From contig JABAQR010000012.1 in NCBI GenBank assembly GCA_019187485.1, forward strand, positions 41,067 to 105,066: a DNA stretch of 64,000 bases, given 5' to 3'. Source of the DNA: Lysobacterales bacterium. GTDB taxonomy: Bacteria; Pseudomonadota; Gammaproteobacteria; Xanthomonadales; SZUA-5. Shown here piece after piece: positions 45,872 through 54,949 of the stretch. How positions within the stretch are numbered: the first letter of the stretch is position 1; each line of letters begins with the position of its first letter. A model generated the notes under the pieces. It did no database searches and was not told the DNA's origin. It saw only the letters and a list, made by a program, of their open reading frames with translations. The translations under genes were made by a program, and so were the position numbers.

Positions 45872-48031
45872 ATGAACGAGATCGTCAACCTCTCGCGTCG
45901 CGGTTTCATCGCGAAGTCCTCCGCGCTCGCCGGTGCGCTGGTGCTCGGCGTGCACCTCGCACCCCGCGGCTACGCCGAGCAGGTCAACGCCGCCGCCAGC
46001 GGACCGGTCGACCTGAATGCCTTCCTGACGGTGGCCGCGGATGGTGCGATCACCGTGCACGTCAAGCACTCGGAGATGGGGCAGGGCATCCTGACCTCGA
46101 TCGCGATGATCGTCGCCGAGGAAATGGACGCCGACTGGCAGACCATCCGCGCGCTGCCCGGCGATGCGCGAGCGGAATTCGCGCACTCGCAGTGGGGCAT
46201 CCAGGCCACCGGCGGCAGCACCAGCACGCACACCTCCTACGAGCAGATGCGCAAGGTCGGCGCGAGCGCGCGGGCGATGCTGATCGCCGCTGCGGCGGCG
46301 AAGAGCGGCATCGCGGCGGAGCAACTGAAGACCGCCGATGGCGCCGTGCTCGGCCCCGGCCCCGGCCAGCGCTGGGGTTACGGCGAACTCGCCGCGGATG
46401 CCGCGAAGCTGAGCCCGCCCGCGGATGTCGCCTTGAAGGACGGCAAGCAGTTCCGGCTGGTCGGCAAGGCGCAGCATCGCCTCGACGGTCGCGCCAAGGT
46501 GACGGGCAAGGCCGGATTCGGCATCGACGTGCGCGTGCCCGGCATGTTGACCGCGCTGGTGGCGCGCCCGCCGGTGTTCGGCGGCAAGCTCGTCAAGTTC
46601 GACGACAGCCGCGCGCGCGCCGTCGCGGGCGTGCGCCAGGTCCTTGCGATCCACAGCGGCGTGGCGGTCGTGGCCGATCACTTCTGGGCCGCGAAACAGG
46701 GCCTGGAGGCCTTGACGGTCGAGTGGGATGACGGTGCTGCGGCCGAGTTCTCGAGTGCCTCGCAGAAGGCCGCGATGGACGCGTCCTTCGAGCTCGAAGG
46801 TGGCTCGGCGAAGAAGGTCGGCGACGCCGCCGCCGCGCTCGCCGCTGCCAGGGAGCCGATCGCCGCCGAGTACGACTTCCCCTACCTCTCGCACGCGCCG
46901 CTGGAACCGATGAACGCCACCGCGCATGTGCGCGAGGACGGCGTCGAGGTGTGGGCGCCGACCCAGTTCCAGACCTTCGACCAGCTCGCCGCGGCGAAGG
47001 TGGCCGGCACCACGCCCGACAAGGTGGTGCTGCACACCACGCTGCTCGGTGGCGGCTTCGGCCGGCGCGCGAACCCGGCTTCGGACTTCGTCGCCGAGGC
47101 GGTCGCGGTGTCGAAAGCGGCCGGCAAGCCGGTCAAGCTGGTGTGGACGCGCGAGCACGACCTGCGCGGTGGCTACTACCGGCCGCGCACGCGGGTATCG
47201 ACGAAGCTCGCGCTCGACGCCGACGGCAAGCCGCACGCGCTGCAGGTCAAGATCGCCAACCAGTCGGTGCTGGCCGGCACGCCCTTCGGCGCCGGCATCG
47301 CCGACACGGGCGTGGACCCGAGCCAGGTCGAAGGCCTCGACGACTGGCCCTACGCCACGCCGAACCTCGCGGTCAGCTACCACATGGCGACCGCAACGGT
47401 GCCGGTGTTGTGGTGGCGCTCGGTCGGGCATTCCTTCAGCGCCTACGTCAAGGAGACCCTGATCGACCAGGCCGCGGCGCGCGCGAAAGCTGATCCGATC
47501 GACTACCGCATCGGCCTGCTGGACGGCCATCCGCGCGAGATCGCGCTGCTGAAGAAACTGCGCGAGGTCTCCGCCTGGGGCAAGGCCGCAAAAGGCCGCC
47601 ACCAGGGCGTCGCCATCCACCATTCCTTCGGCTCGCTGGTCGGCCAGGTCGTGGAGATCTCGATCGCCGACGGCAAGCTCGCGATCCACAAGCTCAGCGC
47701 GGTGGTCGACTGCGGCAGCGTGGTCAATCCGGACACGGTCAAGGCGCAGATCATGGGCGGCGCGCTGATGGGGCTGTCGGCGGCACTCGGCGAGGCGGTG
47801 ACCTTCGAGGCCGGCAAGCCGGTGCAGTCGAACTTCCACGACTATCCGATCCTGCGTTTCGCGCAGGCGCCGGCGGTGGAGGTGCACATCCTCGAGAGCG
47901 GCGCGGCGATGGGCGGCGTCGGCGAACCCGGCACCCCGCCGGCCGCGCCGGCGCTCGCGAACGCGCTCGCCGCGGCGACCGGGAAGTGGCAGACGGTGCT
48001 GCCGCTGGACCTGAAGGCGCTGGCGGGGTGA
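45872..48031 (+). CDS. Molybdenum hydroxylase large subunit, Tat-exported (IorB type)
   Basis: 719 residues. The N-terminus has a twin-arginine signal (LSRRGFIAKSSALAGALVLG), so the enzyme works in the periplasm with its small subunit carried along. The molybdopterin-binding domain appears with HSEMGQGILTSIAMIVAEE, LLGGGFGRRANPASDFV, and the active-site glutamate region GGVGEPGTPPAAPALANA near the end. Group members oxidise N-heterocycles or aldehydes by hydroxylation with water. No substrate can be assigned. No XdhC-like maturation gene is adjacent. Confidence 0.92.
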   Translation: MNEIVNLSRRGFIAKSSALAGALVLGVHLAPRGYAEQVNAAASGPVDLNAFLTVAADGAITVHVKHSEMGQGILTSIAMIVAEEMDADWQTIRALPGDARAEFAHSQWGIQATGGSTSTHTSYEQMRKVGASARAMLIAAAAAKSGIAAEQLKTADGAVLGPGPGQRWGYGELAADAAKLSPPADVALKDGKQFRLVGKAQHRLDGRAKVTGKAGFGIDVRVPGMLTALVARPPVFGGKLVKFDDSRARAVAGVRQVLAIHSGVAVVADHFWAAKQGLEALTVEWDDGAAAEFSSASQKAAMDASFELEGGSAKKVGDAAAALAAAREPIAAEYDFPYLSHAPLEPMNATAHVREDGVEVWAPTQFQTFDQLAAAKVAGTTPDKVVLHTTLLGGGFGRRANPASDFVAEAVAVSKAAGKPVKLVWTREHDLRGGYYRPRTRVSTKLALDADGKPHALQVKIANQSVLAGTPFGAGIADTGVDPSQVEGLDDWPYATPNLAVSYHMATATVPVLWWRSVGHSFSAYVKETLIDQAAARAKADPIDYRIGLLDGHPREIALLKKLREVSAWGKAAKGRHQGVAIHHSFGSLVGQVVEISIADGKLAIHKLSAVVDCGSVVNPDTVKAQIMGGALMGLSAALGEAVTFEAGKPVQSNFHDYPILRFAQAPAVEVHILESGAAMGGVGEPGTPPAAPALANALAAATGKWQTVLPLDLKALAG

Positions 48032-48131
48032 CTGTCCGGCCCGGTGAGCCGCTGCGCGGCACACCGGGTTGCCCAGCCGAACCCGCGGTGCCGGAACGCG
48101 GCGCGCGTGGGTTGCGGAGCGGGTCCGCGGC

Positions 48132-49406
48132 TCAGCCCTCGCCGTTGCCCACCGCGTGCTTCAGCTCGGCGTTGATTTCGGCCTCACTGCGCAACTGACC
48201 ATCCCAGGCGGAAACCACCGCGGTCGCGACGCTGTTGCCGATCACATTGGTGGCCGAGCGCGCCATGTCGAGGAAGTGGTCAATGCCGAGCAACAGCAGC
48301 AGGCCGGCCTCGGGAATGTTGAATTGGCTGAGCGTTGCCGCGATCACCACCAGCGAGGCGCGCGGTACGCCGGCCATGCCTTTGCTGGTCACCATCAGGA
48401 TCAGCAGCATGGTCAGTTGCTGACCCATCGACAGTTCGATGCCGTAGGCCTGGGCGATGAACATCACCGCGAAGGTGCAGTACATCATCGAGCCGTCGAG
48501 ATTGAAGGAATAGCCGAGCGGCAGCACGAAGGAGGCCACCCGGTTGCTGCAACCGAACTTCTCCAGCTGCATCAGAGTCTTCGGGTAGGCGGCCTCGCTC
48601 GACGCGGTGGCGAAGGCGAGCAGGGCAGGCTCCCGGACCGCGGCGAACAGCGCCAGCGCGCGCCGGCCGATCGTCGCCCACGTCGCCAGAAACAGCAGAC
48701 CCCACAGCAATGCGATGCCGAGGAAGAACTCGAGCATGAACACGGCATAGGTCTGGAGCAGGCCGAGACCGCTGCGGGCGATTGCCGCCGACACCGCCGC
48801 GAACACCGCCACCGGCGCGAACCACATCACCAGCATGGTCACGCGCAGCATCACGTAGGACAGGCCCTCGAGCGCATCCACCAGCACCTTCGCCTTGTCG
48901 CCGATGCCGGCACAGGCGACGCCGAAGAAGACCGAGAACACCACGATTTGCAGGATCTCGTTCCTGGCCATGCCGTCGACGATGCTGGCCGGCACCAGGT
49001 GGTTGATGAACTCTGCCAGACTCATGCTGCCGGAGACGATGCCCGAACTCGCGTCGTCGCCGGGCAGCACCACGTGCAGTCCGGCGCCCGGCTGGAACAG
49101 GTTCACCAGCGCCAGGCCAAGCGTCAGCGACACCAGCGAGGCGCCGAGGAACCAGGTGATCGCTTTGACGCCGACGCGCCCGACGGTGCCGACGTCGCCC
49201 ATCTTGGCGATGCCGACGACCAGGGTCGCGAACACCAGCGGCGCGATGATCATCTTGATGAGGCGCAGGAAGATCGTCGTGACCAGCGAGAAATGCGGGA
49301 CACTGGCGGCGGGATCGGCGGCCAGGGAGTTGATCGCGAAACCGGTGAGCAGTCCGAGCACCAGGGCGATCAGGATGTAGCGCGTCAGCTTGCTGCCGGA
49401 AGCCAT
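48132..49406 (-). CDS. Dicarboxylate/amino acid:cation symporter (SDF family)
   Basis: 424 residues. Membrane helices and re-entrant loops of the sodium/proton:dicarboxylate fold are clear: the Ser-rich loop ATASSEAAYPKTL (HP1), FVLPLGYSFNLDGSMMY, the SKGMAGVPRASLVV loop (HP2) and the ligand helix DHFLDMARSATNVIGNSVAT with Asp and Asn binding residues. These take up glutamate, aspartate or C4-dicarboxylates; an Arg in the last helix (MARSATNV) favours acidic substrates. Single-gene unit. Confidence 0.92.
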   Translation of the reverse strand: MASGSKLTRYILIALVLGLLTGFAINSLAADPAASVPHFSLVTTIFLRLIKMIIAPLVFATLVVGIAKMGDVGTVGRVGVKAITWFLGASLVSLTLGLALVNLFQPGAGLHVVLPGDDASSGIVSGSMSLAEFINHLVPASIVDGMARNEILQIVVFSVFFGVACAGIGDKAKVLVDALEGLSYVMLRVTMLVMWFAPVAVFAAVSAAIARSGLGLLQTYAVFMLEFFLGIALLWGLLFLATWATIGRRALALFAAVREPALLAFATASSEAAYPKTLMQLEKFGCSNRVASFVLPLGYSFNLDGSMMYCTFAVMFIAQAYGIELSMGQQLTMLLILMVTSKGMAGVPRASLVVIAATLSQFNIPEAGLLLLLGIDHFLDMARSATNVIGNSVATAVVSAWDGQLRSEAEINAELKHAVGNGEG

Positions 49407-49493
49407 GATCGTCTCGTGCCTGCGGTGGATGACGCTGAGGCTAACGTAGCGGGCAATCCCGTTGCGAGCGGGAATGTCCCGGACTGCGGCGAC

Positions 49494-49532
49494 GCGGGAG
49501 CGCCCTCCGGAACGTGGAGGGACGCTGCTCCC
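49494..49532. repeat. REP-like hairpin
   Basis: gggagcgccctcc at 49498-49510 faces ggagggacgctgctccc at 49516-49532, a stem with a small bulge. The left part recurs at 21330. It sits between the symporter gene and the 3' end of the frameshifted gene. Confidence 0.5.
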
Positions 49533-49550
49533 GGTGGCTGCGGTTCGCGG

Positions 49551-50111
49551 CTACGCCCAGCTCAAGCTCGCCATGAAACCGAAGCCGCCGGCCAGGATCA
49601 GCGCACCCGCGCTCAGGAAGGCCCAGCGCACCTTGCCTTGAACACCGGCGAGAGACCCGCAAAGAACAGCACCACGGTCAGGATCACTCCGGCCAGCGAA
49701 CACTCGTCGCCCTTGTGGTTGGCGTCGCGGCCTTCGCCGAAGCGCTTGTCGGCGGCCTCGAATTCGCCCTCGCTGTTGGCGAAGATTTCGTCGACATGGC
49801 CCTGGTCGAGGTCGGTTTCGAGTGCGTCGAGCATGTCCTCGTGCGCCAGCAGCGCCTCTTTGTCGCCTTCTCGGCAGGCTTTGCGCTTGTCGTGCGGGAG
49901 CTTCAGACGCTTGCAGGCGGTATCCGAGATCTGCGTCGGCAACATCCAGCCGGCCATCGCCAACTGGCGCCCGGCGGCCGCGTCGTTCTTGTTCTCGTCG
50001 CCTTCCCAGATCAGTTCCTTGGCGCGGATGTCGATCTGGCTGTCCTGCAGGAAGGTGCTGAGTTCATTGGTTGCAGGTGGCCGAGGCCTTGGTGTCCTCG
50101 CTCATCGGCAT
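49551..50111 (-). pseudogene. Frameshifted gene for a small membrane protein
   Basis: Three pieces in different frames join into one plausible protein. From the start (50111 or 50105) it reads MSEDTKASAT, then the frame must change near 50070 to give NELSTFLQDSQIDIRAKELI and the long middle segment (RQLAMAGWMLPTQISDTACK, HEDMLDALETDLDQGHVDEI), and again near 49650, after VILTVVLFFAGL, to give GVQGKVRWAFLSAGALILAG and a helix ending FMASLSWA. Each junction needs a one-base change. The intact product would be about 185 residues with two C-terminal membrane helices; I recognise no family. Either a recent pseudogene or two base-calling errors. Confidence 0.65.
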
Positions 50112-50285
50112 ACCCCCGCAGCTTGGCAGTTGGGACCGCTCGTCGGCGACGTGCACCGATTCTTGCGCACTCCGATGCGTCGCGCAGCGGCCTGCCGTGG
50201 CCAGCGCAATCAGCCAACCCCGGCGGGGTTGCCAGGCGCGCCTTCAGTCTGGATCGTTGCCCCTACCTGTCCGAAGGCGATGCCG

Positions 50286-52733
50286 ATGGCCCGACTCCCA
50301 CTGCTTTTGCCACTGCTGCTGGGCGCTTGCTCGGCCCCGTCGCCGCAGCCTGTCGCGGCGCCCGCTTCGGCGGCGACGGACTGCGCCGCGCCGCCCCTGG
50401 GCGAGACCACGCTGTACCTGCGCAGCACGCTAAACGCGTGGGTGGCGGCGGACGAGTACGCCTTGCAGTTCCGCTGCGACGGGTACTACGTCAACGTCGA
50501 TGCCCACGGCACCCACGAGTTCAAGCTCGCGGACGCCGGATGGAACCCCGCCACCACCTTCGGTGCCGTTGCCGGCAGCGACGGGTGGCTGAAGACCGGC
50601 GTGAACTTCCGTCCGGCGCGCGGCAGCGACGCCGGCGGCACCGGCAATTTGCGCTTCGCCTTCGCCGGCGAGCACACCGTGCGCTTGGCGATGGTCGACG
50701 GCGCGCCGCAGTTGACCGTCGGTCCGAAGAGCTTCGACGATCCGCGTGCCCCGCCGGTGACCGACCCGATCGCGCTCGGCCTGCGCTACGACTCGCGCTC
50801 GCCGGCGCACAAGACGCCGTTCGGCGCGGTGGTGCCGGGCATGCCGGTGGAGTTCGCGTTGCTCGCGCCCGCGGGGGTCGAGTCGGCTACGCTGGTCATC
50901 GAGCGCCAAGGTCTGGAGGGCAACCAGGAGGTGCTCGAATACCGCGAGCCTCTGCGCATACCGATGCAGCGCGCACCCGTCGGTGGTGGCGAACGCTGGC
51001 AGGCACACCACGCCTTCGATGCCGTCGGCGTGCATGGCTACTGGTTCGAGGTGGTTGTCGGCGGCGTGCGCTACGTCTATCAGAACAACCAGGATCCGGT
51101 GTTCTGGACTCACGAGCGCGGCAGCGGGGGTGTCGGCTCGGTCGATCTCCTGCCGGAGGACGGCAGTCGCATCCGCCGCTACCGTCAGAGCGTGTACCAC
51201 CCGGACTTCAAAGTGCCCGACTACGCGTCGGACCTCATCCTCTACTACATTTTTCCGGATCGCTTCCGCAACGGCGATCCGACCAACGATCCGCGTCCGG
51301 GCCAGCGCAAGTTCCACGACGGCACGGTCGAACTGCACGCGAACTGGAACGAAAAGCCTTTCCTCGACGGCAGCGGCGACGGTTCCGACGAGCACCGCGC
51401 GAACGACTTCTTCGGTGGCGACCTCGCCGGGATCATCGAGAAGCTGCCCTACATCCGCGATCTCGGCGCCAACGCGATCTACCTGACGCCGGTGTTCGCC
51501 GCCGCCAGCAACCACAAGTACGACACCGCGAACTACCTCGAGATCGACCCCGGCTTTGGCAGCAAGGCGGACTTCCGCAAGCTCGCGGGCCAGGCGGCCA
51601 TCGACGATATCCGCCTGATCGTCGACACCTCGCTGAACCACACCGGCATCGACTCGGTCTACTTCGACCTGTACGCCCAGCACCCTGGCGTCGGCGCGCT
51701 CGAACAGGGCCGGCCGCAGCCGGATTCGCCCTGGCTGTCCTGGTACCTGCTCAACCGCGACAATGCCGCGCAACCCTGGCGCGGCTGGGCCGGATCGCGC
51801 GATCTGCCCGAACTCGACAAGAGCTCCGCCGGTTTCATCCATTTCGCCTACGCGACCCCACACTCGCTGATGCAGCACTGGCTGGACCAGGGCGCGGCCG
51901 GCTGGCGCATGGGCGCGGTGCCGTGGGTGCCGGACACCTTCTGGCGCGAGTGGCGCTATTCGCTGAAATCGCACCGCCACGACGCCCTGACCATCGCCGA
52001 GATCAGGTTCGACGCCAGCAGATATCTACTCGGCGACATGTTTGATTCGACGATGAACTACATCTTCCGCAACACCGTCCTCGAATACGCCGCCGGCGGC
52101 GACGCGCGCCGCCTGTACCCGAACATCGAGTTGATGCGCGAGCACTACCCACCGCCGGCCTTCGGTGCGCTGATGAACCTGCTGTCCACCCACGATCAGG
52201 CACGCTCGCTGCACGTGCTCGGCGATCGCGGCCCCGGCACCGCTCCCGCCGCCATCGCGCAGGCGAAGCGACGCCTGCTGCTCGCGGTGTTCTGGCAGAT
52301 GACCTTTCCCGGCATGCCGGCGATCTACTACGGCGACGAGGTCGGCGTGACCGGCGGCGACGATCCTTGGAACCGTGCCACCTACCCGTGGGCGGACCGC
52401 GGCGGCAAACCCGACCTCGCGCTGCTCGCGCAATTCCAGCGCCTGACCGCGCTGCGCCACGCGCACGCAGTACTGCGCCGCGGCAGCCTCGAAGCGCCGC
52501 TGTACCTCGACGAGCACGTCATCGTGTGGCTGCGCCGGCTCGGGGATGAGGTGGCGCTGGTGGCGGTCAACAATGCAGGGGTCGTCCGCAGCGTCGATCT
52601 CGTGCTGCCGGCAGACCTGGCCGGCCGCGCCTTCGCGGACGCGCTGGGAGACTCCGAAGCGAAGTTCGTCGACGGCCGCCTGCGCCTGCAACTGCCGGCG
52701 CTCGACGGCCGCGTGCTGCTGGCGCATCCGTAG
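50286..52733 (+). CDS. GH13-family lipoprotein lacking the catalytic nucleophile
   Basis: 815 residues. A lipobox (LLLGACS) marks a lipoprotein. After N-terminal beta domains, the GH13 barrel begins at LILYYIFPDRFRNGDP. Region I is DTSLNHTG; region II reads AGWRMGAVPWVPDTFW with G543 where the nucleophile Asp (GWRMD) is expected; region III Glu is E572 (IAEIRFDA); region IV Asp is D637 (STHDQAR). The overall plan is of neopullulanase/maltogenic amylase type. The Gly codon is ggc, one transition from gac. The protein may be inactive or a binding protein, unless the base is an error. The start at 50286 follows GAAGG by eight bases; an ATG at 50280 is too near that site. Confidence 0.83.
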   Translation: MARLPLLLPLLLGACSAPSPQPVAAPASAATDCAAPPLGETTLYLRSTLNAWVAADEYALQFRCDGYYVNVDAHGTHEFKLADAGWNPATTFGAVAGSDGWLKTGVNFRPARGSDAGGTGNLRFAFAGEHTVRLAMVDGAPQLTVGPKSFDDPRAPPVTDPIALGLRYDSRSPAHKTPFGAVVPGMPVEFALLAPAGVESATLVIERQGLEGNQEVLEYREPLRIPMQRAPVGGGERWQAHHAFDAVGVHGYWFEVVVGGVRYVYQNNQDPVFWTHERGSGGVGSVDLLPEDGSRIRRYRQSVYHPDFKVPDYASDLILYYIFPDRFRNGDPTNDPRPGQRKFHDGTVELHANWNEKPFLDGSGDGSDEHRANDFFGGDLAGIIEKLPYIRDLGANAIYLTPVFAAASNHKYDTANYLEIDPGFGSKADFRKLAGQAAIDDIRLIVDTSLNHTGIDSVYFDLYAQHPGVGALEQGRPQPDSPWLSWYLLNRDNAAQPWRGWAGSRDLPELDKSSAGFIHFAYATPHSLMQHWLDQGAAGWRMGAVPWVPDTFWREWRYSLKSHRHDALTIAEIRFDASRYLLGDMFDSTMNYIFRNTVLEYAAGGDARRLYPNIELMREHYPPPAFGALMNLLSTHDQARSLHVLGDRGPGTAPAAIAQAKRRLLLAVFWQMTFPGMPAIYYGDEVGVTGGDDPWNRATYPWADRGGKPDLALLAQFQRLTALRHAHAVLRRGSLEAPLYLDEHVIVWLRRLGDEVALVAVNNAGVVRSVDLVLPADLAGRAFADALGDSEAKFVDGRLRLQLPALDGRVLLAHP

Positions 52734-52735
52734 GT

Positions 52736-53240
52736 CACGTCGTCCGCGAAGCGGACCACGAGAGCCGCCGCGTGGCGCTGCAGGCGGCGATCGACACCGC
52801 CGAGCGCGATTCGCGGCGCGCGCGGCCGTATGCGATCGATGCCGCGAACGCGGGCCTGCTGCGCAGCCACCTGTCGGGCGAGGCCGCGCACACGGGGCTA
52901 CGCTGTGCCTGCCGCTGATCGCGCACGGCAGTCCGCTGGGTCTGGTCTACCTGGACGGGCCGGAACCGCTGGGTGGCGAACGTCTGGCCGTGAGCGCGGC
53001 CGAACAGCTCTCGCTGGCGCTCGCCAGCCTGCGCATGCGCGAGACCCTGCGCGAGCAGTCGCGCCGCGATGCATGGACCGGGCTGTACAACCGCCGCCAT
53101 CTCGATCTTGGCCTGGAGAGCGAGTTCGCGCGCGCCCGCGCGGGCAGCATGCCGCTGACCTTGCTGATGCTCGACGTCGATCACTTCAAGGTCTTCAACG
53201 ACCGCCACGGCCATGTCGCCGGCATCCGCCGACGGCCTGA
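52736..53240 (+). pseudogene. Remnant of a GAF-GGDEF diguanylate cyclase
   Basis: After the GH13 stop, one frame reads HVVREADHESRRVALQAAID and stops near 52917; a second frame starting near 52905 reads LCLPLIAHGSPLGLVYLDGP (GAF-like end), then RDAWTGLYNRRHLDLGLESE and LLMLDVDHFKVFNDRHGHVAG, the first half of a GGDEF domain. Sequence after that no longer fits; the GGDEF active-site motif itself is missing. With no start codon, an internal frame change and a lost 3' half, this is debris. Confidence 0.75.
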
Positions 53241-53258
53241 TCGCCGGGGCCGGTTCGC

Positions 53259-53606
53259 CTACTGGCAGTGCTCGGTGTGCACCACCGCGAGCTGAGCCAC
53301 GACTTCGGCCAGGCCGTCGGTGAAGGCGTCGCGGTCGTTGTTGCCCCAGGCCTCGGCCATCTTCACCGCCGACGCGCCGAATTCCTCGTCTTCGTAGGCA
53401 TCGGCGATCTGCGCCAGGCCGACCGAGATGTCCGCCAGCGCCTGGTGTTCGGGGCTGCCTTCGCCGATCTGCGCGTTCTCGTCCTCGAGCGCGATGCCGA
53501 GCCCGGTCAGCGCTTCGCCCATCTCGTCGATGTCCTGGCAACTCAGGCCTTCGGCCGACGCGACCGTGGAACCGCACAGCAGCAGCACCGCCAACAGCTT
53601 GCGCAT
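53259..53606 (-). CDS. Small exported helical protein of unknown function
   Basis: 115 residues with a clean signal peptide (LLAVLLLCGSTVASA) and a mature acidic part with two cysteines, one near each end (LSCQDIDEMGEAL and TEHCQ), probably a disulfide. GGGGGAG precedes the ATG. I recognise no family. It converges on the GGDEF remnant. Confidence 0.6.
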   Translation of the reverse strand: MRKLLAVLLLCGSTVASAEGLSCQDIDEMGEALTGLGIALEDENAQIGEGSPEHQALADISVGLAQIADAYEDEEFGASAVKMAEAWGNNDRDAFTDGLAEVVAQLAVVHTEHCQ

Positions 53607-53776
53607 GGAACTCCCCCTGGGTCCGGCCGGCGTCGATGTGCCGCCGATGCCGCCCGCTAGCGTCGGCGTCGGCGGGGCGGGTGTCAAGGCGGCGTCAAGG
53701 CAGCGGCAGGTCCAGCGGCGGAGCCGCGCAGAACGCCGCGCGATGCCCGGACCGCCGGTCCAATGAATGGCGTTTA

Positions 53777-53841
53777 GTCCGCGAAGGACGCAAAGGACGC
53801 AAAGGGAAGCGAGCACTCGCTTTCCTGCGTCGTTTGCGGAA
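53777..53841. repeat. Dispersed hairpin repeat, copy 4
   Basis: Left arm gtccgcgaaggacgcaaagg from 53777, right arm tttcctgcgtcgtttgcgga ending at 53840 with a few mismatches, spacer about 21 bases. It sits in the 341-base space between two divergent genes (53606 minus, 53948 plus); the rest of that space shows nothing. Confidence 0.7.
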
Positions 53842-53947
53842 AACCTTCAGTCTTCAGGATGTCTCCCGTTCCATGCGCAACGTGGCGTCGCGCTGCGGAT
53901 GGTTCGCTGTGCGTGAGATGCTCGGGTAACTCGAAACGGAGCTGGCG

Positions 53948-54307
53948 ATGGACGTCGACGGTCTGGCGCTCGACCCGGCGCGGGTCTACAAGCTGCTGCC
54001 GCTCGCCAGTTGGCAAAGGGCGTTGCGGGAGGGCGGCTGGGCCGGCTCGGCGGACGATCTGCGCGATGGCTACATCCACCTGTCCGCGGCCGACCAGGTC
54101 GCCGGCACGCTGGCGAAGTATTTCGCCGCAGTGGACGATCTCGCGCTGGTCGCCTTCGATCCGGCCTCGCTCGGCGCCGCGCTGCGCTGGGAGGTGTCGC
54201 GCGCAGGCGCGCGCTTTCCGCATCTGTACGCGCCGCTGCCCGCGTCAGCCGGAAGCATGATCGCCTGGCGCGAGCGCGCCGGTGATCGCTGGCAGGACGC
54301 GCCGTGA
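53948..54307 (+). CDS. DUF952 family protein
   Basis: 119 residues. The pattern VYKLLPLASWQRALREGGW, DGYIHLSAADQVAGTL and FPHLYAPLP is that of DUF952, small cytoplasmic proteins with an ADP-ribosyltransferase-like fold and unknown role. The stop overlaps the next gene's GTG (GTGA), so the two are translated together. Confidence 0.82.
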   Translation: MDVDGLALDPARVYKLLPLASWQRALREGGWAGSADDLRDGYIHLSAADQVAGTLAKYFAAVDDLALVAFDPASLGAALRWEVSRAGARFPHLYAPLPASAGSMIAWRERAGDRWQDAP

Positions 54308-54693
54308 CCTCCGCCGGAAGCTGTGCCTGCGGCAGCGGTCGCGACTACGCGCGTTGCTGCGGGCCGTGGCACGCCGGCGCTCCCGCTGCGGATGCACAAG
54401 CGCTGATGCGCTCGCGCTACAGCGCCTACGTGCTCGGCCTGCGGGACTATCTGCTGGCGAGCTGGCATGCGTCCACGCGCCCCGCGCGGCTGGACCTGCC
54501 GCCGGTGGGCGCGATCCGCTGGCTGGGGCTGTCGGTGCGAGAGCTCCGGGTCATCGACGCGGATCACGCCGAGGTCGAATTCGTCGCCCGCTCGCGCGCC
54601 GGTGGCGGGCCGGCGACCCGCCTGCACGAGCGCAGTCGCTTCGTGCGCGAGGATGGCCGCTGGTACTACGTCGATGGCGATCTGCTCGGCTGA
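54304..54693 (+). CDS. YchJ-like SEC-C motif protein
   Basis: 129 residues from a GTG overlapping the DUF952 stop. The N-terminal SEC-C zinc motif is CACGSGRDYARCCGPWH, followed by the YchJ core (ALMRSRYSAYVLGLRDYLLASWH, and ending RWYYVDGDLLG). YchJ has an NTF2-like fold and no established function. Full length for the family is about 150, so this is a compact member. Confidence 0.85.
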   Translation: MTSAGSCACGSGRDYARCCGPWHAGAPAADAQALMRSRYSAYVLGLRDYLLASWHASTRPARLDLPPVGAIRWLGLSVRELRVIDADHAEVEFVARSRAGGGPATRLHERSRFVREDGRWYYVDGDLLG

Positions 54694-54735
54694 GGGCAGC
54701 GCGTGGCGTGCTGCTCCCACAGTCGGTCCCCGAGG

Positions 54736-54761
54736 TTCGATGCGCGACGTGGCGCATCGAA
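54736..54761. repeat. REP-like hairpin
   Basis: ttcgatgcgc at 54736-54745 and its exact complement at 54752-54761 with a 6-base loop. It is flanked on both sides by ctcccacagt (near 54714 and 54777), a short direct repeat. The 256-base space between ychJ-like and aldo/keto reductase genes holds nothing else. Confidence 0.5.
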
Positions 54762-54949
54762 GCGGTGCGCGTGAAACTCCCACAGTTCCTGCGGGCGGCC
54801 GGCGTGGTTCCGGATTCAACCCTCGCCAGCCTCCTCGCCCGGCACGCCCTCCGTCCGGCGCACCACGCTCGCCGCGCGGTGCATGCTGTGCACACCAAGG
54901 CCATCGATCTGGGCGAGACTGCAATGAGCCGACCGCCGAGACCGCACCG

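Noticed and set aside
48069..50285. Upstream in-frame extension of the GH13 lipoprotein
   Set aside because: It runs opposite the SDF symporter gene and would bury the signal peptide and lipobox inside the protein.
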